In this document: piece after piece, positions 1 to 8,259 of the stretch
Position numbering within the stretch: position 1 is the stretch's first letter
Layout of the letters: the number at the start of each line of letters is the position of its first letter
Assembly (NCBI GenBank): GCA_019359435.1
Contig: JAHHHI010000010.1
Span: 1 to 43,990 of the forward strand
Direction: 5' to 3'
DNA length: 43,990 bases
Source of the DNA: Kaiparowitsia implicata GSE-PSE-MK54-09C
Lineage (GTDB): Bacteria > Cyanobacteriota > Cyanobacteriia > Elainellales > Elainellaceae
The notes under the pieces: model-generated
What the model saw: the letters and a program-made list of their open reading frames with translations, nothing else
The model's database searches: none
Told to the model about the DNA's origin: nothing
Translations under genes and position numbers: made by a program

Positions 1-111
1 TTTCTCGTCAACCTGGTCTCGGGCCTGATTGCCTACGCCTACCACCCCGACAAGCCATCGTTGGGCATCCCAGATGATGAGCTTAAAGCCCTGCCACAAG
101 CCGCTTTTTAA
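1..111 (+). CDS. C-terminal end of a truncated gene, possibly a transposase
   Basis: An open frame enters from the left edge and stops with TAA at 109-111, giving 36 residues. The hydrophobic segment VNLVSGLIAYAYHPDKPSL resembles the tail of cyanobacterial DDE transposases, which often end in a similar NLxxGLIAYxxxPKKPSL pattern. That resemblance is from memory and the family cannot be fixed from so short a tail. The next gene converges on it from the minus strand only 37 bases away. Confidence 0.4.
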   Translation, partial: FLVNLVSGLIAYAYHPDKPSLGIPDDELKALPQAAF

Positions 112-148
112 CGGTCGAACTCAGGTTATGCCAACAAATCCTAAAATC

Positions 149-3100
149 CTAAAAGCCCGGCAACCCAATCACCGCATAAACCCCCGCAGTCGCCGCTAGC
201 ACCCCTGATGTTAGGGTCGTAAAAAAGAGCCACCAAGCGGCGATCGCCGCAACTCGACGGGCGTTATCGGCCTGGGTTTGTACGTGCCGACGCGTCTGAT
301 CAACCTGGGTTTGCACCTGCTCTTGCACTTGCTCTAAGCGGTTTAGCAACTGGTCGCGCGTCGATTCAATTTGGTGCACTAAGCCAGTGGATATCGTATC
401 CGAGAGGTCGTCGCGGAAGTGGGCCACTCGGTCAAGGGCCTCTTGACTCGTGCGTTGCAGGCGATCGCGCACTTCATCAAACGACACCGCATCCACCGCC
501 GACTGAGAGGCCGATTGCAACAGGCTACTGAGGGCATCTTGCAGACTATCCAGGCTGGCAAAGGGAGCCTGCAGGCGATCGCCAATGTCTTTTTGGACGC
601 GATCTATATCGATATCAGTAGCCTGCAGGCGATCGAGCTGTGGCTGGGCGGCATCTTGCAAAGAACCAAGGGTTGAGCTAGCCTGATGTCCCAAATCTTG
701 AGCTTGTGTAGAGAGTGATTGCCAAGCCGTCTGGACATGCTGAGCCGCAGACATCACTTCTGCCTGAGTTAAATCGCGACGGGATTCGAGCCACTGCACA
801 ATGTCTGATGGATGCACAGGAAACGACTCAGCCACCCTGCTGATTTGGTGGGTGGCATCGTGTTTTTCTGCATCCTGCTCTCCCTCATCTGGCGCGGTCG
901 GGTCTGGTTTTCCTTGATTTTGATGCATGTCGTCAGAATCAGCGTGATTCCTGCTTTCAGAATCGTCGGCAGACTTAGGAGCTTTTGTAGCCTGAAACGG
1001 CAGAGATGCAGACGGGAGCGCCGCGATTAGGTGGCGCAGATCCTGCTGAATGGCGCTCGGAGTGAGTTTATCCTTGGCCTGATGCTGCAAATAACGGTGC
1101 AGTCGGGTTGAAAGATCAGGGCGGTGACGGCGCAGCCAGCGGCGCGGCAGCCCAGTTGCTCGGTAAAGCCGCTGCTGAAGCTGATGCATGATCTGGCTAA
1201 CCTGATCGTCGCTCAACTGGTGAGATTGCAGACGCTGAATCACGGGTGACCAGTCCACCGTGGAGAGGTGGCGGCTGAGGGACTGCACCCCGCCTTGAGG
1301 GTGGGCGATCGCCGCTAGCAATTCCTGCTTCGCGTCTTCTAACGTAATACCTGACCAGTCGATGTCTTGCAGCACATCTGTAACCGTGCGGCTGAGGATC
1401 ACCTGAAGCGACTGAAGCGACTCAGGTTCTGCACTGAGTGCCTGCCGAGATTCCGGTGGCCGAGCAACCCGGTTCCAAGTTTGAGTGAGCTGAGCGAGCA
1501 AAGCCTTTTTGTGCGCTTCGCCTAGCCCTTGGCGGCGACTCAGCACCTGCTCAAGGCGAGGACAATCGAGCGCAGACGGCGGTGCCGCATCCGCCGGAAT
1601 TTCACAGTCCTCGAGCAGACTGTGCAGCTTTTGTTCAATACCGTCTGCCGTCAGCTTGTCGAGGTTGGTGTAGCGCAGGTAGGATTCGAGCTTGTCGTGG
1701 AGGAGGGCGATCGCCCCATCGAGCACCGCTGGCACCGCTGTCACTGTAGTCGAGTCCGGTGCCACGTCCACAGCAGGGGTCTGGGCAGCCGTGGCAGCCG
1801 CTTCTACCTGATGCTGCACCGTCGTTTGAATCGCCATCAACTGGTCGGCAATCTGGTCAATCTGTTTCGGCTCTAAATCCTGCCGCTGTTGCAACTGCTG
1901 GACATAAAACGAGCGATCAAGCGCCGCTAGCCACGGCAGAATATGGTGTGGTGCGGCGTCAGGATCATACAAAACCTCCGCAAACTCTGTTTGAAGAATG
2001 TCAGGCTGAAGCTCCCAAGGCTGGGCATGCCGCAGGTAGGTTTCTGCATCTAGCCGAATCAGGTTAAACGCGGGTAGCGCATTGGATGCATTGGACGCGT
2101 CAGGATCGCTGGAGTTGTCGTCCGACGAGGATGCCTGAATCTGGTGCCATACCCGTTCTAAATCCCACTCCGACAGATCAACCTGGTCAAGCGCTTGCTG
2201 CAAAGCCCACTGCGCAGCCTGGGACACATCCACTTGCGGCAACAGCGATCGCAGTTGACCGCCCAAGCTACTCAACAGCGACGAGGGCTCAAAACCAGCC
2301 ATCGCTGTTGCTTCCGTTGTGAGGGGTTGGCGGTTAGGGGGCGCTGAGGTGAACCGTCGGGTCGATTGCCCGTTTGCTAGCGCTTTGGGGGTTGATCGAG
2401 GGGGGTTGGGGCGAGTCAGGGCCACATCTGATGGGAAATCGGGGTTCGCGCCCTCTGATAAAGACGATACAGGCGAAGACGATACAGGCGAAGACGATAC
2501 AGGCGAAGATGTTGCTAACGTCGCGAGATAGTCATCTAAAGGCTGACGCAGATCCATCGCGGCCAGTGCAGCATCGACCTGCTGGCGCACGGTTTCAGTC
2601 ACATCCTGGGACAAGGGAGACGAGGGGAGGGGCGTCGTGCTCTCTCGATTGAGTAGGGTTCGAACTGCAGACAGCAATTGGCGGAACCCTGTGGTTACAG
2701 AACTGAGCGCCGTATCCACCACCGAGCCAACGGCGACAGAACTAACCCACGTCAGTAGTAGCACGTAGGCTGCCCAGATAAGAATACCGAGAATGCCGCC
2801 CACCACGGGATCGGGTGTAAGGCTCAGTCGCACGGCTAAAAAGCAGGCGATCGCCAACACTCCGCTGATGGTTAGCAAAATGCTCAGCCCCGTCGCAATG
2901 CCCACCGCCTGCAAGATGACGCGAGACGATGGGCCGGACTCATCAGGCTTTGCATCAGACTCATCCTCAGATGACTCATCCTCAGATGACAACGCTTCGG
3001 CGGTGTGAGCTGTAATGGGCTTCGGGCGAAAGCTGACAACCGTTATCCCCAGCGCGATCCCTAAGTTGGTCAGCAAAAACTGGAAGGCGATCGCCATCAG

Positions 3101-3172
3101 CAACCCTGCCAGGATGGTGACAACCACCTGTCCTCCAGACAACGGTAATGCAGTGGCTTGATTCAGTTCCAT
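149..3172 (-). CDS. Large membrane-anchored coiled-coil protein, function unknown
   Basis: The best start is the ATG at 3172 (1007 residues). It is followed at once by a hydrophobic segment (VVVTILAGLLMAIAFQFLLT) and has a GGGAA-type ribosome site upstream; the longer frame to 3280 adds a tail without such features. The N-terminus holds about four membrane helices within 200 residues, split by an acidic Ser-Glu-Asp stretch. A long, mostly helical Gln/Leu/Asp-rich region follows, with heptad-like and apolipoprotein-like stretches near the end (repeated VQ.QV, LDRL, VDQTRR). One last hydrophobic helix closes the C-terminus. The middle carries low-complexity inserts encoded by 15-bp tandem repeats. 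I recognise no enzymatic motif. The architecture suggests an envelope or thylakoid-membrane scaffold, which is inference. It converges on the partial gene at the left edge. Confidence 0.75.
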   Translation of the reverse strand: MELNQATALPLSGGQVVVTILAGLLMAIAFQFLLTNLGIALGITVVSFRPKPITAHTAEALSSEDESSEDESDAKPDESGPSSRVILQAVGIATGLSILLTISGVLAIACFLAVRLSLTPDPVVGGILGILIWAAYVLLLTWVSSVAVGSVVDTALSSVTTGFRQLLSAVRTLLNRESTTPLPSSPLSQDVTETVRQQVDAALAAMDLRQPLDDYLATLATSSPVSSSPVSSSPVSSLSEGANPDFPSDVALTRPNPPRSTPKALANGQSTRRFTSAPPNRQPLTTEATAMAGFEPSSLLSSLGGQLRSLLPQVDVSQAAQWALQQALDQVDLSEWDLERVWHQIQASSSDDNSSDPDASNASNALPAFNLIRLDAETYLRHAQPWELQPDILQTEFAEVLYDPDAAPHHILPWLAALDRSFYVQQLQQRQDLEPKQIDQIADQLMAIQTTVQHQVEAAATAAQTPAVDVAPDSTTVTAVPAVLDGAIALLHDKLESYLRYTNLDKLTADGIEQKLHSLLEDCEIPADAAPPSALDCPRLEQVLSRRQGLGEAHKKALLAQLTQTWNRVARPPESRQALSAEPESLQSLQVILSRTVTDVLQDIDWSGITLEDAKQELLAAIAHPQGGVQSLSRHLSTVDWSPVIQRLQSHQLSDDQVSQIMHQLQQRLYRATGLPRRWLRRHRPDLSTRLHRYLQHQAKDKLTPSAIQQDLRHLIAALPSASLPFQATKAPKSADDSESRNHADSDDMHQNQGKPDPTAPDEGEQDAEKHDATHQISRVAESFPVHPSDIVQWLESRRDLTQAEVMSAAQHVQTAWQSLSTQAQDLGHQASSTLGSLQDAAQPQLDRLQATDIDIDRVQKDIGDRLQAPFASLDSLQDALSSLLQSASQSAVDAVSFDEVRDRLQRTSQEALDRVAHFRDDLSDTISTGLVHQIESTRDQLLNRLEQVQEQVQTQVDQTRRHVQTQADNARRVAAIAAWWLFFTTLTSGVLAATAGVYAVIGLPGF
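2463..2507. repeat. 15-bp tandem repeat, three units, inside the coiled-coil gene
   Basis: The unit gacgatacaggcgaa occurs three times head to tail, followed by a partial fourth. Read on the minus strand it encodes a repeated SSPVS. Being a multiple of three, copy changes keep the frame, so this is a likely site of length variation between strains. Confidence 0.9.
2959..2988. repeat. 15-bp tandem repeat, two units, inside the coiled-coil gene
   Basis: The unit actcatcctcagatg occurs twice in tandem and encodes the acidic SSEDE repeat between membrane helices near the N-terminus. Its length equals that of the independent repeat at 2463-2507. Confidence 0.85.
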
Positions 3173-3338
3173 AGATTCCCAGTCAAGTGATGGCAGGGCG
3201 ATCGCAGCTCTACCCCCCCGACAGAATTGAGTTGAGATTGAGTTAAGACGGTTGGGGCCGTGGTTTGCGATGGGCCGCAACTACAGTTCCACCGCTGCCC
3301 TATCTCTATTGTGGGATACGGCGATCGCCCTTTTGGTC

Positions 3339-4313
3339 TTACTCAGGGGGGAGATCGGGCGTGGGCGGGTTGTCACTATCGATTTGGGTCTGCAATTGCT
3401 GCAGCCGCTGCTGAAAAAACTGCTGTAGCGGCGCTTCATCAATCGGCACTGAGCCCGTCGCTCCAAACCACTGGTCGTAGAGGGTGCTATAGGGTGGAGT
3501 GCGGGTGACAACGCCTTCCATTAGCCTATACAGCGTTTCGTTAACTAGACGGCGAAATTCAAAATCGCCCTCTGGCAGCACACAGCCATACTCTTCGCGG
3601 CTATAGGGCTGGTTTGGAAATACCTCAAAATCATTGGGATTGGAGAGCGATCGCCGCAGACCTTCTAGCAAAATGCCATCGCCCGCCAATGCATCAATCT
3701 CTCCCGCCCGCAGCGCTTCTAACCCCGCCCGGCGACCGCGCACCGGCACAAACCTCAAAATGGGCAACCGAGCCCGGGCCACGCTGGCGTTGGTCGTGTT
3801 TGGCACCACGCCAACCCGCAAAAGACCGCTGCTGCGATTATCACGCTTCACCAAAAACTGCGTGCCGGTTAAGAAATAGCCCACCGAAAAATCAATAAAT
3901 GCCTGCCGACTAGAGGTAATGCTCACGGTGCTACAGACCAGATCTACGCGGTCGGTTTGAACCGCTTGGGTCGCATTACGACCTGCCATATCCACAATTT
4001 GCAGCATGACCTCACGCCCCACCTCACGCTCTACGTTTTGGTGAATGAGACGCAGCACCTCGACGGAGTAGCCCGTCCAGTTGCCGCCGTCATCGATGGC
4101 ACTGAGCGGTGTGGCATCAGACTGGCTGCCTGCCGTCAGCACTCCGGTGCGCGCCACCCGCTCCAATACCGTTTCCGGTTCTAGCTCTGGGGCGTCAGTC
4201 GGCGCATTCGCGGGCTCTCTGCTAGGCACTTGGGCTGCACCGGGGGCAGCAATGGGCAGGCTCGCGAGAAGGACAACAATAGTCAGGCTGGCGTTAACGA
4301 TTCGACCGTACAT
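3339..4313 (-). CDS. Periplasmic amino-acid-type substrate-binding protein (SBP family 3)
   Basis: The 324-residue product starts with a clear Sec signal peptide (positive MYGRIVN, hydrophobic core, cleavage near residue 27). The body matches extracellular solute-binding proteins family 3: a VLERVARTGVLTAGS opening strand, a GYSVEVLRLI helix, the VDLVCSTVSITSSRQAFIDFS signature near residues 125-145, and a second-lobe hinge. The usual role is delivery of amino acids or related solutes to an ABC importer. No permease or ATPase gene is adjacent, so it is an orphan receptor, as is common in cyanobacteria. The C-terminus has a Gln-rich helix and a Pro-rich tail that may be accessory. Ligand cannot be deduced. 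Confidence 0.85.
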   Translation of the reverse strand: MYGRIVNASLTIVVLLASLPIAAPGAAQVPSREPANAPTDAPELEPETVLERVARTGVLTAGSQSDATPLSAIDDGGNWTGYSVEVLRLIHQNVEREVGREVMLQIVDMAGRNATQAVQTDRVDLVCSTVSITSSRQAFIDFSVGYFLTGTQFLVKRDNRSSGLLRVGVVPNTTNASVARARLPILRFVPVRGRRAGLEALRAGEIDALAGDGILLEGLRRSLSNPNDFEVFPNQPYSREEYGCVLPEGDFEFRRLVNETLYRLMEGVVTRTPPYSTLYDQWFGATGSVPIDEAPLQQFFQQRLQQLQTQIDSDNPPTPDLPPE

Positions 4314-4375
4314 TTAGGTTCGTGGGGGGATGGCGTGAGGTAACCAGTCGGCTACCTCAATCTTGCACGATGATC

Positions 4376-6109
4376 TTAGCTCTTGGGATCGGGCAGGGAT
4401 CGAATGACGAGAGTTCTAAGGCGATTGATAGCGGCGGCCAGTTCTGCGGGACGAAACTGAGCCAAATCGCCTTGAGGATAGGGCGTCAGGGCATCCAATC
4501 CAGCGGCATCAAGATCGGCCTGAAGCTGGGCAAGCAGAGCTGAGAGGGCCCAGGGGCGATCGCCATACTGCTGTTGCAAGTAAGCGATCGCCGCCCCAAT
4601 GGCGCGCACTTGATTCACCTCAACCAATTGCTCTACGGCAGATAGGTCAATGGTTTCATCGCCAAACACCAGCTCATCCACATCGCGCACTTTAAGCTTG
4701 GGCGATCGCACCTCTGCGGGATCACGTCGCGAGGGCTGGCGGGGAATGTGGGGAATGCGAGGCGTGATATCGCCAAACTGGCTGCCGCCCTCTGCCGTGC
4801 GGTGTGTGGCCAGTTGGCGGGCGATCGCCCGAGCCTGAGCGGTGACATCCTGCGGTGCATAGTCGCCCATGGCGATCACTGTATCGGCTACATCAAAATA
4901 GTCGCCGCTGCCGCCCATGACCAACACCGTAGACACGCCATAGTCTGTGTAGAGCTGGCGAACTTTGTCCACAAACGGGGTAATGGGTTCGCGATCCTTA
5001 GCAATTAGCGCCTGCATCCGGCGATCGCGAATCATAAAATTCGTCGCAGACGTGTCTTCATCCACCAGCAGCACCTGCGCTCCCACCTCTAGCGCTTCGA
5101 TGATGCTCGCAGCTTGGGACGTGCTGCCGCTGGCATTGGGGGTAGAAAAATGCGTGGTAGAACGTCCCTGAGGCAGGTTGTTGATGAAGGGCGAAATGTT
5201 CACACTGGCGATCGCCCGGCCATCCTCCGCCCGAATTTTGACAGCCGCAGGATGCGTCACCACCTGCTCTCGCCCGTCCCCCGGACGATGATTATAAATG
5301 CCCAGGGCGATCGCCCGCAGCAGCGTCGATTTACCGTGATACCCCCCGCCCACAATCAACGTCACCCCCACCGGAATGCCCAGCCCCGAAATGAGGCCCT
5401 GGTGGGGACGATCAAACGTCACCTGAAGCGACGGCGGCGACTGAAACGGCAGCGCACCGTCGCTCAGCGGCGCATCATCCACCCCGCTCTGGCGCGGCAA
5501 AATCGCCCCATTGGGGATGAAGGCCACGAGCGATCGCCCAGCCAGTTGATTCCGCAGCCAGTCGGCATCCTCGACCACTTGCACCTGCTGCTGCACTGCC
5601 GCCGCATCCAGCGCGCTATACAGGAGCGATCGCCTCACAATGTCCGGCAAATCCTCACAGAGCAACTCCGCCGCCTGCCGTCCCAAAATGCTGCGCCCCC
5701 GCGCCGGAAGCCCCACCACAAACCGGGCTTCCACCTGTTGACTGTCGATCCATAGCGCCGACCGTTCCAGAATTTGCTGGCCCGTGGGGGCGATCGCAAT
5801 CAGCCCGCTCTTGCCGCTGCCGCGCTGCTCTGAGTGCGATCGCGCCGCTGCCGCAAACTCCCGCGTCAGATAGTCCCGTAGCGCCACCGCCCGACTGGGC
5901 GTGGCGTAATACTCTGCCGGAAACTCCGCCACCGACTGCGGCACTACCACCCGCAGCCGACTGGGCGCCGCAAAGGGGTCTCCCTGCACAGAGTCCACAT
6001 GCAGCCCAAACTGCGGAAATTGGTAGTGGCCGCGAATCTCTTTATACGCCTTGTAGCTGCGACCGTCGAGCGATCGCAGCAGAGTTTGCAGTTCGGTTGC
6101 AGTCGTCAT
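4376..6109 (-). CDS. ABC-class predicted ATPase (COG3044/DUF2791-like family)
   Basis: The 577-residue protein has a P-loop GGGYHGKST (residues 254-262) and a Walker B strand VLLVDED (residues 346-352), followed by TSATNFMIRD. These are typical of the stand-alone ABC-class ATPases of COG3044. No membrane helices or permease partner are visible, so transport is unlikely. Known members have no settled cellular role. The N-terminal ~230 residues form the family's own domain (LDGRSYKAYKEIRG at the start). The C-terminal ~100 residues contain a region rich in alpha-helical Gln/Ala/Leu. It stands as a single minus-strand gene about 60 bases upstream of the substrate-binding gene, which could be co-transcribed with it. 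Family assignment is firm; function is open. Confidence 0.85.
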   Translation of the reverse strand: MTTATELQTLLRSLDGRSYKAYKEIRGHYQFPQFGLHVDSVQGDPFAAPSRLRVVVPQSVAEFPAEYYATPSRAVALRDYLTREFAAAARSHSEQRGSGKSGLIAIAPTGQQILERSALWIDSQQVEARFVVGLPARGRSILGRQAAELLCEDLPDIVRRSLLYSALDAAAVQQQVQVVEDADWLRNQLAGRSLVAFIPNGAILPRQSGVDDAPLSDGALPFQSPPSLQVTFDRPHQGLISGLGIPVGVTLIVGGGYHGKSTLLRAIALGIYNHRPGDGREQVVTHPAAVKIRAEDGRAIASVNISPFINNLPQGRSTTHFSTPNASGSTSQAASIIEALEVGAQVLLVDEDTSATNFMIRDRRMQALIAKDREPITPFVDKVRQLYTDYGVSTVLVMGGSGDYFDVADTVIAMGDYAPQDVTAQARAIARQLATHRTAEGGSQFGDITPRIPHIPRQPSRRDPAEVRSPKLKVRDVDELVFGDETIDLSAVEQLVEVNQVRAIGAAIAYLQQQYGDRPWALSALLAQLQADLDAAGLDALTPYPQGDLAQFRPAELAAAINRLRTLVIRSLPDPKS

Positions 6110-6138
6110 AGCACCGTCATCCCACGTTATTACACTCA

Positions 6139-6192
6139 GGACTTACGCACTTCGGGCAGCGTCCTAGGAATCTCGGACGATTTCGTAAGTCC
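6139..6192. repeat. Small terminal-inverted-repeat remnant
   Basis: GGACTTACG at 6139-6147 is mirrored by CGTAAGTCC at 6184-6192. Ends of this kind (GGACTTACGCA) are familiar from cyanobacterial insertion sequences, so this could be a solo or collapsed element. No coding remnant is visible between them. Confidence 0.4.
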
Positions 6193-6274
6193 CAACACGG
6201 CTGGATGGGCAGGTCGCGCGAGCGTTCGGCTAACATCCTACCGCTCTGGGACTCTGCGAGCGATGTCGGAATCC

Positions 6275-6306
6275 TTGACCCTCCAGTAAACTGGAGAGGG
6301 TAACGT
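6275..6306 (+). promoter_or_regulatory. MerR-type operator/promoter ahead of merR
   Basis: A -35 box TTGACC (6275-6280) and a weaker -10 TAACGT (6301-6306) are separated by 20 bp. The spacer is filled by the dyad CCTCCAGT-AA-ACTGGAGAGG. Elongated 19-20 bp spacers holding a dyad of this shape are the hallmark of promoters activated by MerR-family regulators through DNA untwisting. It sits 45 bases before the merR start, so autoregulation and control of the downstream cluster are likely. Confidence 0.75.
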
Positions 6307-6350
6307 CATAATGGGTGCAAATCGCGCCGTAATCTCGCAAGTCACTCACA

Positions 6351-6776
6351 ATGCTTACTCAATCTCCGCCAAAACTCATCGGCACAGTCGCTAAAGAAAG
6401 CGGCATTCCCATTAAAACGATTCGCTATTACGAAGAACTGGGGCTGCTAAAAGCCGTAGGGCGCACTGAGGGGGGCTATCGGCTGTTTGGAGATGAGGTG
6501 GGCGATCGCCTTCACTTCATCAAGCGCGCTCAGAGTCTAGGGCTAAGCTTGGCCGAAATCCGCGAATTTCTTATGATTCACGATCAGGGAGAATTGCCCT
6601 GTGACCAAGTCAAAGCATGTCTAAAAGATAAGCTAGAGGATATTGATCAGCAGATTAAGGATTTACAATTGCTAAAGCATCAGCTGCAGCAACTGCTTTC
6701 CAAAAAAAGTAATTTGCTGAATGGAATGGATGCCACAATTTGCCCCATCATTGAGCAAGATTCAGCTATAAATTGA
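6351..6776 (+). CDS. MerR-family metal-responsive transcriptional regulator
   Basis: The 141-residue protein has the MerR winged helix-turn-helix (IGTVAKESGIPIKTIRYYEELGLL, RTEGGYRLF) at residues 10-46, a long dimerisation helix, and a C-terminal metal-site region. Cysteines occur at 84, 90 and 131. C84 aligns with the N-terminal metal ligand of ZntR (C79) and MerR (C82), and C131 in a CPII motif with the distal ligand. The middle Cys of the usual loop is absent (SKKSNL instead of a Cys-Gly loop). A Cys rather than Ser at position 84 fits sensors of divalent ions more than CueR-type sensors of monovalent ions. The following genes on the same strand (methyltransferase, DUF305 lipoprotein) are its probable targets. 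Effector unknown. Confidence 0.9.
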   Translation: MLTQSPPKLIGTVAKESGIPIKTIRYYEELGLLKAVGRTEGGYRLFGDEVGDRLHFIKRAQSLGLSLAEIREFLMIHDQGELPCDQVKACLKDKLEDIDQQIKDLQLLKHQLQQLLSKKSNLLNGMDATICPIIEQDSAIN

Positions 6777-6874
6777 GATTAGGATTAGTCAGTCCTGACC
6801 AAATCTAACTGCAGTCTGATTGCAGTAGCATGTTTTATATGCATCAAATACTCTGACAATTACTATCGATCATT

Positions 6875-7504
6875 ATGGGATTTTATTCACGCCAAATCTT
6901 GCCCTATCTACTAGATTGGTCAATGTCGAACAAAACCCTAGGACGATATCGCCGTGAGGTGTTGGCAAGCGTTCAGGGTGATGTATTAGAAATCGGGTTT
7001 GGCACAGGGTTAAACCTGTCCTATTATCCAGATCATCTAGAAAAACTGGTGGCAATTGACGCAAACCCTGGCGTGAGTCGGCTAGCCCAAAAACGCATCG
7101 ACACTGCTTCTATTACGGTAGATCATCGCGTCTTAAATGGGGAACATCTACCCATGCCTGATGCCTCATTCGATACCGTGGTCAGCACCTGGACGCTGTG
7201 CAGCATTGCCGATGTCGATCAAGCATTACAAGAAATTTATCGAGTGCTCAAGCCTGATGGAACATTCGTGTTTATTGAGCATGGCCTTAGCGCCGAGCCC
7301 CACATTCAAGTGTGGCAAAATCGCCTAACGCCGATTCAAAAAGTTGTCGGCGATGGTTGTCATCTCAATCGCCAGATTCGAGAGCTCGTAAGCCGCTATT
7401 TCCCTCAGATTGCGGTTGAAGAGTTCTATGGAGAAAACCTGCCGAAAATTGCAGGCTATTTCTACAAAGGGGTTGCTCAAAAATCCACAACAGCAACCGT
7501 TTAA
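6875..7504 (+). CDS. Class I SAM-dependent methyltransferase, METTL7-like
   Basis: The 209-residue protein has SAM-binding motif I LEIGFGTG (residues 38-45), the acidic motif II VAIDANP (59-65), and the post-motif VVSTWTLCSIADVDQALQEIYRVLKPDGTF region. After the core it has HGLS and then VGDGCHLNR (158-166). That layout (TLVLCSV, VLRPGG, EH, FDGCNLTR) recalls the METTL7/TMT1 family, known to methylate small thiols, and also UbiE/PmtA-like enzymes. Start ATG at 6875 lies 98 bases after merR, with an AT-rich leader that includes a CTGCA...TGCAG dyad. It is placed between a metal sensor and a probable metal-binding lipoprotein, so a thiol, metal or metalloid substrate is an inference worth testing. 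It lacks a membrane anchor. Confidence 0.85.
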   Translation: MGFYSRQILPYLLDWSMSNKTLGRYRREVLASVQGDVLEIGFGTGLNLSYYPDHLEKLVAIDANPGVSRLAQKRIDTASITVDHRVLNGEHLPMPDASFDTVVSTWTLCSIADVDQALQEIYRVLKPDGTFVFIEHGLSAEPHIQVWQNRLTPIQKVVGDGCHLNRQIRELVSRYFPQIAVEEFYGENLPKIAGYFYKGVAQKSTTATV

Positions 7505-7575
7505 GTTCCTCACCTTTTATTTATTCAGTGCACAGCAAAAGTGCATAACCAGTGCATTACCAAGGAGTTAACCGC

Positions 7576-8244
7576 ATGAAAATTCAACGTAAGTCGCTTT
7601 CAATTTTGGTCATGGCTGCGCTATCCGCTGTCGTTGTAGGCTGCACTCATTCCGCAGAAACGACAAGTGAGTCGGCCACAACAGACCATAGCGAGATGGG
7701 GCATGGCAGTGCGGATGTGAATGGGATGGATCACGCTTCAATGGATTTGGGGCCTGCAGATGCAACCTTTGACCTACGATTTCTGGATGCGATGATGTTG
7801 CACCATGAAGGGGCAGTCGTGATGGCAGAAGAAGCCTTAGAGAAGTCGAGTCGCGATGAGATTTTGACACTGTCGCAAGACATTATTGCAGCGCAGCAAG
7901 CTGAAATTGCTCAGATGCAGGAGTGGCGGCAGGCTTGGTACCCGACTGCAGGCGATGAGCTTGTGATGTATCACGCCGAGATGAATCACGACATGCCAAT
8001 GTCGGCTGAAATGGCCTCAATGATGCGGATGGATATGCCCTTGGGGGCCGCAGATGCAGAGGTTGATCTGCGTTTTATTAATGGCATGATCCCCCATCAT
8101 GAGGGGGCGCTGGAGATGGCTCAAGAGGTGCTGGAGAAGAGCGATCGCCCAGAACTACAGGCGCTGGCTGAGGAGATCTTGGCCGTGCAGCAGGAAGAAA
8201 TTGACCAGATGGAAACTTGGCGAAAGGAGTGGTACGGCCAATAA
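7576..8244 (+). CDS. Tandem DUF305 lipoprotein, Met/His-rich, CopM-like
   Basis: The ATG at 7576 follows an AAGGAG ribosome site (7562-7567), so the 222-residue form is preferred over the frame from 7552. It opens with a lipoprotein signal ending in VVVGC (Cys23). Two DUF305 four-helix units follow, near residues 65-122 (DLRFLDAMMLHHEGAVVMAEEAL) and 164-221 (DLRFINGMIPHHEGALEMA). Each has the conserved HHEGA and a closing WRxxWY. Linkers are rich in Met and His (HSEMGHG, MNHDMPMSAEMASMMRMDMP), a pattern seen in periplasmic copper or silver binding. The cyanobacterial DUF305 protein CopM binds copper. It sits third in a MerR-headed cluster, which supports a role in metal resistance at the envelope. 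Metal identity is inference. Confidence 0.88.
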   Translation: MKIQRKSLSILVMAALSAVVVGCTHSAETTSESATTDHSEMGHGSADVNGMDHASMDLGPADATFDLRFLDAMMLHHEGAVVMAEEALEKSSRDEILTLSQDIIAAQQAEIAQMQEWRQAWYPTAGDELVMYHAEMNHDMPMSAEMASMMRMDMPLGAADAEVDLRFINGMIPHHEGALEMAQEVLEKSDRPELQALAEEILAVQQEEIDQMETWRKEWYGQ

Positions 8245-8259
8245 CCTAGCCAATCCCCT

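Noticed and set aside
5114-5755. 213-codon open frame opposite the COG3044 ATPase
   Set aside because: Shadow of the minus-strand gene; Arg/His/Pro-rich composition and no domain.
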